A stretch of DNA of 64,000 nucleotides from Trematomus loennbergii (GCA_012861695.1 JAAOOA010000060.1:2386071-2450070), one strand, 5' to 3'. Shown: positions 10,685 through 23,943, counted from the stretch's first letter. The notes: generated from the sequence alone by a model not told the origin. Made by a program: numbers and translations.

Positions 10685-13390
10685 TTTTTAACGGAAACTT
10701 GGATTGAACAAAATAACAGTGCAGCTGTTCTTATCGAATCAACCCTCCCAACTTTAGTTTTATGAGTCAGGAAAGAATGCATAAGAAAGGGGGTGGAGTT
10801 GCTATTTTGTTCAATGATTCCATTCAATGCAGGAAGACATCTTATGGGGACTTTGCTTCTTTTGAATATGTGGCCCTTCAGCTGAAATGCTCCTCTCGAG
10901 CTCTGTTCCTAAATATCTATAGACCACCCAAATACTGTGCAAGCTTTTTTGATGATTTTACTGAACTGCTGTCTATAGTGTGTATTGACTTTGACCGTTA
11001 GTCATTGTTGGTGATTTTAACATCCATGTTGACAACCCCCAGGACAGAGGGGCTAAAGAACTGTTTTGTGTTCTTGATAACTATGGACTGACTCAGCATG
11101 TGGCGGAGCCCACGCACAATAAGGGGCACACTCTGGACTTAATTATCTCAAAGGGTCTGAATATCTCAAAGGTTGTGGTGACTGATGTTGCACTCTCTGA
11201 TCATTCCTGTGTTTTCTTTGAGAGCTCTATTTCTGTTCACAAAAATGTTCAGAAAGAGGTAACCACAAAGCGATATTTAACAGAAAATACTAGGGAAATG
11301 TTATAATTTTTCATCCACACTGCCCCTGCTAACATCTCAGTAAATGAGCTAGTAGATCATTTTAATTCAAAAATTAAAAATGTTATAGATACCATTGCTC
11401 CAACTAAGGTAAAGGAAGTGATTAGCAAGAAAATATCTCCATGGAGAAAGGCCATGACCGTGAGAACAGAAAAAAGAGAGTGTCGAAAAGCTGAACGTAG
11501 GTGGCGAAAAACAAATCTCCAGGTTCACTTTGAAATCTATAAAGAGAGACTTGGCCTTTATAATTTGGAATTGAAAAACGCACGACAGTCTTTCTTCTCT
11601 GACATCATTACCAAAAACAAAAACAACGCACGTGCCTTGTTTGCTACCGTCGACAGACTAACTAACCCCCCAGTGTCAGTAGCCTCTGAATTTCTATCCA
11701 CCAGGGCGTGCAATGATTTTGCCTCCTTCTTCACTGACAAAATTCAGAAAATTAGACAAGCAGTCAGTGCCTCTGCATCAGGTACAGCAAATGTTGTCCC
11801 TATGTCCACCTAATATCAATTCAAACACCATGACACAATTCCATCAGATTAATGGTAAAAACTTAGAGGACATTATTCAACTTCTGAAATCCTCCTCCTG
11901 CTGCCTTGATATTATTCCAACAGGATTTTTCAAAGATGTTTTTCCTTGCATGGCCTCAGATCTACTTCATATAGTAAACACATCTCTTCACTCAGGTATT
12001 TTTCCAGAGGCCCTGAAAACTGCAGTCATTAAACCGCTCTTAAAAAAGAATAATCTAGATGCTCAGTAATGAACAATTACAGGCCAATATCAAACCTGCC
12101 ATTTCTAGGTAAAATCATTGAAAAAGTTGTATTTCAACAGTTGAGTAACTTCTTGCATTTAAATAACTGTTTGGATGTGTTCCAGTCAGGATTTCGTCCA
12201 AACCACAGCACTGAGACTGCTCTTGTAAAGGTCTTCAATGACATCCACTTAAACACAGACAGTGGCAGAACTTCAGTGTTAGTATTATTAGATCTCAGTG
12301 CTGCGTTTGACACTGTTGACCACAACATATTACTAGACCGACTAGAAAACTGGGTGGGACTTTCGGCAACAGTTCTAAATTGGTTTGAGTCCTACTTAAA
12401 GGACAGAAAAAACTTTGTTTCTATAGGTAAATACACATCTGAGTTGACAAATATGACATGTGGGGTACCTCAAGGCTCCATCTTGGGGCCTCTTCTCTTT
12501 AACATCTACATGCTACCACTGGCTCAGATAATGAAAAACAACAAAATAAGTTACCATAGCTATGCGGATGACACACAAATTTACGTAACAATTTCACCAG
12601 GAGATTATGCTCCAATTCAAACACTGAGTAAGTGCATTGAACAAATCAATGACTGGATGTGTCAGAACTTTCTCCAATTAAACAAAGATAAAACTGAGGT
12701 AATGGTTTTTGGAGCCAAGGCAGAACGTATAAAAGTTAGCGCTGAGCTTCAGTCTGCAATGTTCAAAACAACAGATAAAGCCAGAAATCTAGGTGTAGTC
12801 ATGGACTCTGACCTGAGTTTCAACAGTCACATTAAAACAGTTACTAAATCAGCCTACTATCACCTAAAGAACATATCTAGGATTAAAGACTAATGTCACA
12901 GCAGGATTTGGAAAAACTTGTCCATGCTTTTATCTTCAGTAGACTCGACTACTGCAATGGTGTCTTTACAGGCCTCACTAAAAAATCTATTAGAAAGCTG
13001 CAGCTAATTCAGAACGCCGCTGCTCGAGTCCTCACTAACACTAAGAAAGTGGATCACATCACTCCTGTTCTGAAGTCCTTACACTGGCTTCCTGTGTGTC
13101 AAAGAATAGATTTCAAAATATTGTTGCTGGTTTATAAAGCTTTGAATGGTTTAGGCCCAAAATACATGTCTGACCTACTGCTAAATTATGAACCATCCAG
13201 AACTCTCAGGTCTTCAGGGACTGGTCAGCTTTCTGTCCCCAGAGTCAGAACTAAACATGGAGAAGCAGCATTCAGTTATTATGCTCCAAATATCTGGAAC
13301 AAACTCCCAGAAACCTGCAGGTCCGCTGCAACTCTTACTACTTTTAAATCCAGGCTGAAGACTTTTCTTTTTGCCGCTGATTTTAATTGA
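10685..13390 (+). pseudogene. L2 LINE ORF2: endonuclease and reverse transcriptase, frameshifted
   Basis: Domains are in the right order but in several frames. The endonuclease has TETWIEQ (catalytic glutamate), LNIYRPPK, VGDFNIHVD, and ALSDHSCV with the SDH motif (10685-11306). The linker is 11310-12065. The reverse transcriptase (12069-12893) has NYRPISNLPFLGKIIEK, FQSGFRPNHSTETAL, LLDLSAAFDTVDH, GVPQGSILGPLLF and SYADDTQIY, the YADD catalytic pair. The C-terminal part (12893-13390) has LDYCNGVFTGL, LHWLPVCQRIDFKIL and YAPNIWNKLPE. Breaks occur near 10762, 11000, 11306, 11740, 12066 and 12893. The product would copy the LINE RNA at a nicked chromosomal target; this copy cannot. Confidence 0.9.
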
Positions 13391-13539
13391 ACTATTCACA
13401 TCTTAAACTGCACTGTAACTTTTAACTTTTATCCATGTATTTTTTCTTTTAATGTTTATTTTATTATCTTTTCTTTTTAATGACTGATTTTAAATGCCAT
13501 TTTAAAATGTCTTCCATTTTTGTAAAGCACTTTGAATTA

Positions 13540-13568
13540 CAGTTGGGTACCAAAGAGGTACCCAACTG
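13540..13568. repeat. Perfect hairpin, 12-bp arms, 5-nt loop
   Basis: CAGTTGGGTACC, AAAGA, then GGTACCCAACTG. It interrupts the L2 3' UTR between TTTGAATTA and TGCTATACAA, where related L2 tails run on without it (compare 515-550). Confidence 0.95.
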
Positions 13569-13586
13569 GGGTGCTATACAATTACA

Positions 13587-13977
13587 GGGTGTTTCTCAAT
13601 CGCGAGTAAAGCTGCTCAGAGCCACTATTTCAAGCATACTACGTCATCGAGTGCCGCCGAAGTACTGTTCCAATCTCCAGTATACTTGGAAATCTACCGA
13701 GCCCGGCGTACTCCGTTTGGAGAAATATCGAGTGTGCACATGAGTAGACTTCGCGGCCTTAAAATCCCCACAATGCTTTGCGCACGGACCAATTTCCCCA
13801 AATCTGTGGCGGAAGATGTAAGGCGGGGCCTCTCATATGACGCACACCTGCACACTTGCAAGCCTGTTCCACTCTTTGTTTTCCGAATGGCAGGAAGTAT
13901 TCTTGACTCGCTTCTGAAGCAAGATGCTCGGCAGACATGTGCTACCAAGCAAGCGTACTCGCGATTGAGAAACACCC
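13587..13977. mobile_element. Small inverted-repeat DNA element (MITE) with ACA duplication
   Basis: A 391-bp element with 22-bp perfect terminal inverted repeats: it starts GGGTGTTTCTCAATCGCG and ends with the reverse complement. ACA flanks it on both sides (13584-13586 and 13978-13980). A 3-bp duplication fits PIF/Harbinger-type transposition, but the family is an inference. It has no coding capacity that I can support. It sits in the 3' tail of the L2 LINE and is therefore younger. Confidence 0.85.
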
Positions 13978-14199
13978 ACAGGGTGGCAGTTTTGAGTGGG
14001 TTTACTTGTATTACTGGCTCTGTCCACCAGGTCTAGAAATATTTCACTTTGCTCTTATTTGGTGCAATAATTGTGGCGGTAAAAGCCATACTCTTTTTTT
14101 TAGCCTCGAAATTCAAATTCAAATTCCGAATTCTTCAAAAAAGGTTGAATTGTGAGATAAAAATCTGAATTATTTTCTCCCTTCGCTATTCCCTTCGAA

Positions 14200-15030
14200 A
14201 TTGGGAAGGGAACTTGGACTATTAGACTGGATAGCCTATGACAAAGGATTCAAACCAGGAAGCTATGACTGTAGATTCAAGCAATGGACAGAAAAGGGTT
14301 TAACAGCCATATGCACGGTTATCCAGAAGGGAGAAATGAGAAGCTTTCAAGACCTGAAAAACCTCTTTGACCTAGAGAACAAAGACTTATTCAGATATAT
14401 GCAAATGAGGGACTACTATACAAAAAAGGTTAAGAAAAATGAAGATGACATACAACCTATTGTAAAGATTATTGCACGAGTTTACCATGATGATGTTCCC
14501 AAAGTTGTGTCAACCCTGTATTCGTGCTTGATGGGAAAAATAACTAAACGAAAGGATCTCAGATGAGATGTGGTATGATATGTGGAAAATGCACCAGACC
14601 ACTACACAGTCACACGGATGGAGAGCATTTCTGTGGAAAAAACTAATTTTTTCTTTTACACACCCAAAATCACTAGTAAACAAACAAACACTCAACAATC
14701 ATGCTGGAGAATTTGTAAACATCTGGAACCTCACCATACACATGTGTTTTGGAGCAGCAGTAAAATGCAACCTTTCTGGGACTGTGTACACTCTGTTATA
14801 TGCAAGGTATTAGGCTATAGAATCCCTCAAACCTGTTTGATATTATACCTGAGACATATGGAAGGATCTGTACATGTCGGAGATCAATACCTGATCAAGA
14901 TCCTGCTAGCTGTTGGAAAGAAGGCTATCACTAAAAACTGGCTAAAGGAGGAAACACCAAGCTACAGACAATGGGTTCATATTATTGGTGATATCCGAAT
15001 ATGGAGAAAATCACATACAAGTTGAAAGTA
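14200..15030 (+). pseudogene. Tx1/L1 LINE ORF2: C-terminal domain
   Basis: Three frames in succession. The first (14201-14566) reads YDKGFKPGSYDCRFKQWTEK, FQDLKNLFDLENKDLFRYMQ and the region after it. The second (14582-15025) contains PHHTHVFWSSSKMQPFWD, the C-terminal cysteine/histidine and tryptophan region of Tx1/L1 ORF2 (the first cysteines appear lost), then GKKAITKNWLKEETPSYRQW. The third gives MEKITYKLK and FLKGWEKWLRYI. A homologous but different copy is at 50091-50462. Confidence 0.82.
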
Positions 15031-15220
15031 ATGGAAGACACATTTCTTAAGGGCTGGGAAAAATGGTTAAGGTACATAACAAAGGAGTCAAAAAAACAAG
15101 CAATATTTGATAACTATGTAGATCGTCTCCGTACAGGCACTGTTCTCTCTGAAATGTATATTTGTTTGTGTAATTTACCTTGTGAAAAAATCAATAAAAG
15201 AAAGTAAAACCTTAATAAAA

Positions 15221-15237
15221 AAGAAGTACTGCTAGTC
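15221..15237 (+). repeat. Target-site duplication, right side of Tx1/L1 LINE
   Basis: AAGAAGTACTGCTAGTC, matching 5210-5226 at 16 of 17 bases, directly after the A-rich LINE tail. Confidence 0.85.
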
Positions 15238-15474
15238 ATCAATATTTTAAACTTACATTTCCGTTTGCTTAGAAGCCAATTTCTACAATATTTTTGCTGG
15301 TGCATTGTCACATGTCTTAAATTAATGTTAGCATTAATGTTAGAGTGCTTGGTTCATAGAGGAAGCAGATCATATTTTTTAGGAAAAAACTCAAATCCAG
15401 TTTTGACAACTTTCAGGCTAAACAAAGCTTCACAAACTGATGTGAGGAATTAACACTGAAAAAGTTAAGAGTTA

Positions 15475-15669
<195 letters not shown>

Positions 15670-16569
15670 CTACACATACATTCAGAACATATTTTATTGA
15701 TAGAAAACAAGCTCTCAAGAGCTGAAAGGAGATGTTTTCTTGAAGACATGATGCTTTTGGTAGAATGTTATCATTAGACACTTCCTATAGAGTTTACAGT
15801 ACATGATCAATGTTTTGTTTTTTTAAACCCTTTGCATTATTTTTTATAATTCTTCAATTATTCAATTGAAGGACATCTACTCACACACATTTACTTGTTT
15901 AAAATGGTTGTTTTTAATGACAACATTAAGGTGCTTTTAAGGGAACATGAAAAGGTTTTATTTCTCAAAGCTTTGTACAGGAAATGTACGCTCCACTCAT
16001 TGCTGTATTGAGAATTCTGAAGAATTAGTTTCACATTAGGAGGTTCATTTGAATTCACCTGTGGCAGACTGAATGAATGCACCTGCTGGATACACAGCAT
16101 GTGAGTGGGCTGCATTTGATGTATCATTATTTCTTTAATTACACAAATGACATCTGATTGGTCTGACTTACCGCATATTTTCAGTATTTTTCTTCGACTA
16201 CTCTGAGACCCATGTCTCTCGGTGTGCATAATAACTGTATTATATTTGCATGTCATTTTCTTTTCACACAGAAGCCTGATTTTAAATGCTGCCTTCAGGC
16301 GCTGCAGTCGGAGTGATTAGACCTTTGAGGAGGACTTATAGCAGCAGCTCCTTCTGGCCTTGGATTCAAGAACAATAATGAAAGCCTGTGGCTGAAATGT
16401 TTTATTCTGCTTAAAAATAACACATTTCGAACCACAGTTTGGTGTTCTTTACTGTATTTGCGAAGACTTTCTGTGAATGCTGTTTTGACAACATTGATTA
16501 AAGACATTGAACCAAACAGAAGACGGAGCCAATATTTAATAAAATACACAGTTAATTGTGATAGTAATC

Positions 16570-16910
16570 GGTATGTATGTATGTATGTATGTTGTATGTA
16601 TGTATCTACCTATGTATGTATTCATTGTATCCATCTGTCTGTCTGTAGGTTCTACTTGTCCATTCTCTTCTGTCTTTCCTCCAGTTCAACCGTTTGACTG
16701 TTTCAACTCAACAAAGCCCTAATTTCCTTCATCTATCTATCTATCTATCTATCTATCTGTCTGTCTGTCTCTGTCTGTCTGTCTGTTCTGTCTGTCTGTC
16801 CTGTCCTATCTATCTGTCTATCTATCTATCTATCTATCTATCTCTCTATCTGTCTATCTATATATCTGTCCGTCCATCCATCCCTCCATTCCTCCATCTA
16901 TCTTTCTATT
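16570..16910. repeat. Compound tetranucleotide microsatellites
   Basis: TATG units lie at about 16570-16620. TCTA, TCTG and related CTGT units lie at about 16730-16910 with interruptions. Open frames here (repeating YLSIYLS) are artefacts of the repeat. Confidence 0.95.
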
Positions 16911-17210
16911 TATTTTCGCAGATTGATCAATCTTCCTCTCAGACTCTGATTGCCTTGCCTTATGAAGGCGGCTGCAGCTATTTGGTATCATTATGATTTC
17001 TTGAGGTGGTATGAAACTGATGCTTAATGGAGCCGTGCAGGGTTAATGTTTATGGAGGAGCTGTCAATGCTCAGAGGAGAAATATAAGCATCAGTCCTCT
17101 TCAGGATACATTTATGAAGAGGTGACTGTGAGACCTCCTGTTGCAGAGACACCGGAGTGGCTGTGGAAAGAAATCAATTCAAGGTGTATTGTAAATGTAC
17201 AAAAAAAATA

Positions 17211-17258
17211 TTGATGGCAAATAACAAGAAAACATATTTTCTTGTTATTTGCCATCAA
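17211..17258. repeat. Perfect hairpin, 22-bp arms, 4-nt loop
   Basis: TTGATGGCAAATAACAAGAA plus AA, loop CATA, then the exact reverse complement. It lies in intron 5. Confidence 0.95.
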
Positions 17259-17518
17259 CCATTTTTATGACAGACAATATCGATAATAGTTTCTCTGAAA
17301 ATAACAAATGTAATCCCTACAGCGTGAGTTTTGTACCATAATATCTCCCTCTCCCCAGGGTCTGCAATGAATGAGTTATTTTGACCTACAAAGCCCTTTA
17401 TACGCCAACATCATAGACAGCTACTTCGATTAAGAGGGGAATGAAAATTCTCTTGCAGCTATTAAAATCAGCATTTTCATTATTAGTTTTGACTGAATCC
17501 TGGCCAATCCAAACTCAC

Positions 17519-17644
17519 CGTGCCCCACCACAGCGCATCGGCATAGGTAGCAAAGTCTTTGTTGAACTTGTTCTCCACGAGGTAGACGAGGAACGAAGAG
17601 AAGATGAGAACCAAGAAGCCGATGTACCAGGCGGTCACCAGTTC
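17519..17644 (-). CDS. kcnq5: kcnq5 exon 5 (S5 and pore turret)
   Basis: This 126-bp exon, phase 0 at both ends, has acceptor ctgcag and donor ACG|GTGAGT. The 42 residues start [15 protein letters not shown] and end YADALWWGT. They cover the S4-S5 linker end, S5, the extracellular turret ([15 protein letters not shown]) and the start of the pore helix. The tryptophan in TAWYIGF is at the position known in neuronal KCNQ channels as the retigabine-site tryptophan, so that pharmacology should be conserved. The turret is the least conserved part and is the best stretch for assigning the fish paralogue by alignment. Confidence 0.95.
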
Positions 17645-18253
17645 CTGCAGAGAGCGTTCATGGGAAAACAAGAACTGTATAATGCACAACCACTTTGGTA
17701 GATGAACCTAAATTGGCTTTGTGACGACAATTTTGAAGACCATGTCTGCTCATGATATGACACAAAGTAAATTAGTTAAATCTTTGTTTTAAATCTGAGA
17801 CCCTTTCAACTCATGCAGGTATTGTGCGTTTTGCCTTGCCTTCAAATACATTGACATTCAAAAGTTCCCAATAGCAGGTGCAGGCTGTATGTTGTTTACA
17901 TATCAGGGTGACGCATTGCTTGATGGGATATCTTGTCATCATAGCAGAGACTTTAAATTATTGTATTTTGAGGAAAATGATTGCATGCAGAACAAACTGG
18001 CAGAAATATTTCATTTACAAACTACATATTGAACTTGAACACCCCATACACTCCATTATTTTGTATTTGTTTTGTAAAGCCCACTGACATAGCTATGATG
18101 TGTGCAACAGAATACACTTCAGCATTCACCACAAAACTGTTCATCCACATTGAATTGGAGGAAGGGCAAAAATCAAGGCTCTATTTATTTGCTTTTGGAT
18201 TTTTGATTCAGAATGTCCCTGAAATATTAGTTTTAGAAAAGTTCATGAACCAT

Positions 18254-18286
18254 CACATTCAAACTGCATATTTCAGTTTGAATGTG
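18254..18286. repeat. Short perfect hairpin, 13-bp arms, 7-nt loop
   Basis: CACATTCAAACTG, CATATTT, CAGTTTGAATGTG. This is a weaker member of the same structural class as the longer hairpins. Confidence 0.9.
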
Positions 18287-19163
18287 CAGCTTTGTTACGA
18301 GTGAATTCGAACTATGCTAGTTACAATGAACTTTCCTTGCTCCTGCGGGGGGGCCATAGGGATCTAAGAGAAATGTGAAAAGAGGTTTTGTGCAGGTTGA
18401 TGGAGGTGAAGGACAGAGAGATGAGCGAGAGTCGAGGTAAGAAAGGCGAGAAAAGCCTAAAAGAGTTGAACAACTGTCAATATTGCAACATGTAGTATAT
18501 TCCATCAAATGTTTTAATCTTGTTCTTTGTACATTACTTTTCTTATTCATTGTATCACATTGCTAATTAAATATAAACATCTGCATTTCACACCATAGGG
18601 ATAGTGTAACGTCTGAGGTGTTTCAACAATACTTCTGTGTAACAAAAACTCAGAAACTTTAGTACTTTTGGAGCGTCCCAGACGGAGGCTCTGTTTATTA
18701 CTGTTGGGTCCTACTTAAAACTCCAGAACACACTGAGCATGCTCAAACACATGGACTCTCAAACCAATGCTTACAATAGTACAGCAAAGTAAATATTCTG
18801 TACTCTAATGTAGAGTATTTTATATATGTTAAGTAGTTTATCATAAGTGTTACATTCAATCAACATAGGGGTTACAATAATAGAAACAACACATTTTACA
18901 ATATGCCTCACACACCTAAGTATGATTTTGAACACGGCCATCCAGTTGAATCTTTAATATTGAGCTACACCAAGGTAAGATTTATGACAGGGCTTGCATT
19001 GGTTCTTCGGTTGTTTATAACTATTATTAGTGTGTAAACATGAAGTTCACTAGCGATACTTTAAAAATGTTTTCCGTTACAATTATTAGCTACCTTTAAA
19101 AAAATGTAATCTGAGTATCAGATTATAAAAGGAATGTAACCTGATTACTTTCCTCTACTTTAA

Positions 19164-19855
<692 letters not shown>

Positions 19856-20417
19856 TTAAACCAATATATTTAGTGTGAAAACTTCTGCTCAGAGATTTTA
19901 TTTATTGGTAAACCTGCCTTTCATTTAGCAGATTCAGGCAGTAGGCATATAGATTAACATTTAAAGTATTAGCCTACAGAACAGTACAGTTTACAGAGAA
20001 GAAATCATTCTGATCCTTTCACAACAAACACTATATGCTCTTTTTACTTTTTTTAGTATAATTGTAATCCTGATAGTAGTCCACAATGTTCAGAAATGTA
20101 ACAATATCTGATTACGTCTTTTTTAGTGTAACTGTACGGATATACAGTTACCTTTTTCTATGTAATCCGTTACTCCCCAAGCCTGCCCAGTTTACAGGGA
20201 TTCATTTCATATTTCATATCACGAGATGTAGGCTGAATCATTGACTCATTGTGGGGGTTGAAGTTAATGCTTTCATTTGAAATATAAATATGGTTTTATT
20301 TATTTGAATTCCTTCAGTGCCTTCCATTTCCACCCCGCTCTCTGTTGCCATTCATAGTTTTATTGCTGGGTTATTTTAAGATGCAGTTCAGTCAGACACT
20401 CACATTTTAAATGTTAA

Positions 20418-21359
20418 AGTGGACCTATCATGCTATATTTAAATGATATATTGTAGGGCCATACCTATATAAGGTATATTTATACGTTTCTGTTTTCAAA
20501 ATACCAAACAGATCATGCATTTTAGCCATGCCTCATTTCGCTCTATGTGCTGTTTGCTGTCTACGGGTCTGATTCTGTGAGCTGCAGCTGACCACGCCCC
20601 CTGCAGGAGAGGAGAGCCGTGCTCTGATCAGCTGCTGGGCTGTCAGAAGGGGGGAGAAAAAGAGATCTCCGTCCTCCGTGTTTTATTATATAGAGTCGTT
20701 ATTCATTTGTTTTAAAGCTCAATAAATAACAAACCGGCACTTTTCTAATTTTGTCCGGGAAAAATTTAAACTTTAACGGACATCTTGACCGGCGAAAGAA
20801 ACTGAAACTGAAACTCTGCCGCACGGTCCCTCGTTCCTTGGAAGAGGCGGAGAGGTGGGTGTTTGAGAGAATTACAGTGCTTGCCTCGACGGGGAGGGAT
20901 TGCATTGAATTAAAGCAGCGGGAGCAAACGCTTGCCTCGGGGAGGGAGAAAAAAAGCCACAGCGGAGAATAAACAGAAGGGTAACCATGGTAACTATGGG
21001 CGGGAAGTCTTCCTCGCTGCTTTTGTGGCAGACTACAGCGCCACTTACAGGCCTGGCATATGTACTACAGCGTCCCAGCGCTTTCGAGCGGCAATGGCCG
21101 GCCGTGGCCCAACCCCACATTCCCCTGATAGGTGGAGAGTTGGCCCAATAGCCGTAGCGCCACTTCTGTGACGACATAGAAGTGTTCAAATCTGGATCAG
21201 TCTGTATCAGATCCGTTGCAGCCCTTTTTTAGAGATTTGGGTATGGAGGAAAATAGAGAGGGTTGTGTTTTCTGACACTTGATGAGTTCCCTGGAACACC
21301 GGGGACACATATTCATGTAAAAAGACGTACAAAAGTGCATTTTGCATGATAGGTCCCCT
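20418..21359 (+). mobile_element. TTAA-flanked element, family A, copy 1
   Basis: Ends AGTGGACCTATCATGC and GCATGATAGGTCCCCT, with TTAA on both sides (20414-20417 and 21360-21363). A second copy in the opposite direction is at 60130-61074, sharing the interior (for example the CGTTTCTGTTT region, GGAGGACGGAGATCTC read in reverse, and the GGGAGGGATTGCATTGAATT region). It is about 940 bp with no transposase frame, so it is non-autonomous. piggyBac or Kolobok type. Confidence 0.85.
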
Positions 21360-21363
21360 TTAA

Positions 21364-22496
21364 CCTCTTAAGCCCTGAGCCTGTTTTTCAGGTCTCAGGC
21401 TCGAAAATGACATTCCCAGAACAAATGACCATATCTTCCCTTCTAAAAGGGTTAAATTAATAATCTTTTTCTCAAAGCAATGATAAACCTGTGAGTTGGA
21501 TGTAGAAAAGTCAGAATCAATATAGATTTTTTTATTTTAAAGAAAATTCAGATTTTACAATTTTTTTACTTATAGTGAAAACTACCCTTGGATGATGGGT
21601 TAGTAGACTAAAAGCTTTAGGAATCCAAAGTACAACATATAATAAGTACCCTGTATCAAGATTGATGCAAAACAAGTGAAATTTGACCTTTATAGAGAGA
21701 TTTAGCCAAAAAAAAAACACTTCTGGGGTAATTTGGGTGGATTTGACCTATCTCTGGCCCCCCTTGCTCGATTTTGATGAATGAAATCTCTTTATAACCG
21801 CTAGAGCCAATGGAATCGAGGGAAAGTTATATACACACCAAAACGTTAACAAATAAGGAGTGAGAGTGACGCGTTACCAAAACCGGAAGCTGCATACACT
21901 CTGGTGGCTACCATTAGCAGCTAACTTTTCCGCTCCGATTTTTTCATAAAAAATGGAATTATGGATTATAAATAATTATTTCAAAGGCACAGGTACATTA
22001 TCAACCCATGGATCAACAGTTGTAGCATTTTTCTTTTCGTTTAATGCCATTGAACACGTCTTTTGACCTAATTGACAGCTACGGTGAGACGATCTGCCGT
22101 AAAAGCTCCGTAAAGGTACGTGTTGTGATGTCTGTGTTTGCTTCCCCTGTCGCAAGTTGGGATCGCTCAGTGATGATATATACCTAAATAATCAGTGGAG
22201 TCTCAGCTTTAATAGGCTATATTGTATGTGCAGCTACGATAAGTAATAAGGGTATCTTTATCTTGAATTGTGTGCCGCAGTGCGTTAGAATTTTTTCGCT
22301 CAGGGGTCATTTAGACGCTTCTTATGACTTGTGTTTTGTTTTGGTAAAAATGGTTCATATCTTCAGTTAGCTGAGATTCTTCCGTTAATCTGGTGCTACA
22401 CATTAATAGTTTCATAAATGTTAAGAAGCCCTGAGACATTATCTCGAAAAAAAAACGGTGGGAGGGGTCCAATGGGGGACCGCCGTGCTTAAGAGG
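21364..22496 (+). mobile_element. TTAA-flanked element, family B, copy 1
   Basis: Ends CCTCTTAAGC and GCTTAAGAGG, with TTAA at 21360-21363 and 22497-22500. The second copy at 34239-35416 is in the same direction and nearly identical (for example CTGAGCCTGTTTTTCAGGTC, GAGTGAGAGTGACGCGTTAC). It inserted exactly at the TTAA that ends the family A copy, so the two share one TTAA. No transposase. Confidence 0.88.
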
Positions 22497-22646
22497 TTAA
22501 GTAACAGCAGCATATAGTCTATGCTCTGGCCTCATCACTCTCGTAAATATTGTTTACATAGAACATAACGTATTGACGATTAAATAACTATCCCCTGAAG
22601 CCTACAGGTGGATGCTGGAGTGGAATCAGGGTTTGGTCGGTTGTTA

Positions 22647-23066
<420 letters not shown>

Positions 23067-23189
23067 TTATGTTCATGTAGTTTATTTTTATTACATTTCT
23101 TGATAAACACTCATGTAGTTCAGGTCAGCTTCATTATATTTGAGTGTGGCATTTTCTTTAAGACTTGCAACAAAAGCACTACCTGTATC

Positions 23190-23943
23190 CAGTGGTGGAA
23201 TGTAACTAAGTAACTAAGTATTATATTGACTTAATTGTACTTTTCTTGAATATCTCCATTTTATGCCACTCCATTTTTATGCCACTATTTAAAGGGGCCC
23301 TTTTATGCTTTTTGGGGTTCTCCCTTTCCTTGCCCTTTGTTACATAGGTTCTTGTGCATGTAAATGGTCTGCAAAGGCTAAAATCCCAAAGTTAACCAAC
23401 AGTCTCAGAATCCCCAAATGAGCATACAGTAAAAGGGCCCCTTTAACTGTCATGGTTACTAGCTACTTTTTGGATACTAAAACACACACTATGCTTTCCT
23501 GATATGATGCCGTACTTTGCTACTTATCAGTCGTGTATTTTGTTAAGACTTTAAAATTGGCTCCACATTGACCGACCACAATTAAATTGCTCTTACGTGT
23601 GATAAAAACATGTAAAAGATTGATATAATATTCTTGAATAATAAAATACTTTGAAAGAGTCACTCTGCATACTGGATACTTATACTTCTGATACTTAAAG
23701 TACTTCTAGCTGAATACCACTGTACTTTATGTTACTGAATGGGCCATTGTGGTGAATGAGTACTTTTACTTTGTGTACTTGAGTACATTTTGATGCTAAT
23801 ACTTTTGTACTTTTACTGAAGTAAACTTGTGAATTTGGGGTGTTTACTTGTAATCGAGTATTTTAAGACCATATAATCTTTACTTTTACTTGTGTAAAGG
23901 ATCAGAGATATGAGTCCATTTCTGTCTGTATTGCACAACACTT
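23190..23943. mobile_element. hAT-type element of the CAGTGGTGGAATGTAAC family
   Basis: The left end CAGTGGTGGAATGTAACTAA and the interior full of GTACTT, ACTTTTACT and TTGAGTAC motifs identify a very common fish repeat. The right end (CACAACACTTTG near 23943) is degenerate and no target duplication is seen. A related fragment is at about 45022-45235. It is interrupted by a small TTAA element at 23293-23442. Confidence 0.7.
23293..23442. mobile_element. Small TTAA-flanked element (150 bp)
   Basis: Ends AGGGGCCCTTTTATGC and CAGTAAAAGGGCCCCT, with TTAA at 23289-23292 and 23443-23446. The interior GTAAATGGTCTGCAAAGGCT is shared with 36645-36662 and, reversed, with the 54153-54594 copy, so it is a short deletion form of the family C elements. 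Confidence 0.82.

Larger units (their letters stand above)
8950..13583 (+). mobile_element. L2-type LINE, nearly full length, inactivated
   Basis: A 5' UTR-like stretch (about 8950-9136) is followed by ORF1 with an SGNH esterase domain and ORF2 with endonuclease and reverse transcriptase, then a 3' UTR with TGTAAAGCACTTTGAAT and TGCTATACAA. It is inserted into the Tx1/L1 LINE in the same orientation, and its 3' end carries an inserted inverted-repeat element (13587-13977). Several frameshifts in ORF2 make it inactive. Its 5' boundary is approximate. Confidence 0.88.
5227..15220 (+). mobile_element. Tx1/L1-clade LINE, broken by later insertions
   Basis: The element starts with a GC-richer 5' UTR (5227-5340). 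It then has ORF1 (5341-6346, one frameshift) and pieces of ORF2 at about 6545-7305, 8745-8895 and 14200-15030, and ends in a short 3' tail (AATAAAAG, then AATAAAAAAG). The ORF2 pieces are in the correct order and the whole is enclosed by a 17-bp target duplication, so this is one original insertion. The parts between the ORF2 pieces are other elements: a hAT fragment (6416-6540), a hAT-like element (7306-8728), an L2 LINE (about 8950-13583) and a short unexplained stretch at 13981-14190. It sits within intron 6, transcribed opposite to kcnq5, and cannot be active. Confidence 0.88.

Noticed and set aside
16694..16996. 100-codon frame with repeated YLSIYLS
   Set aside because: Translation of the TCTA/TCTG microsatellite.
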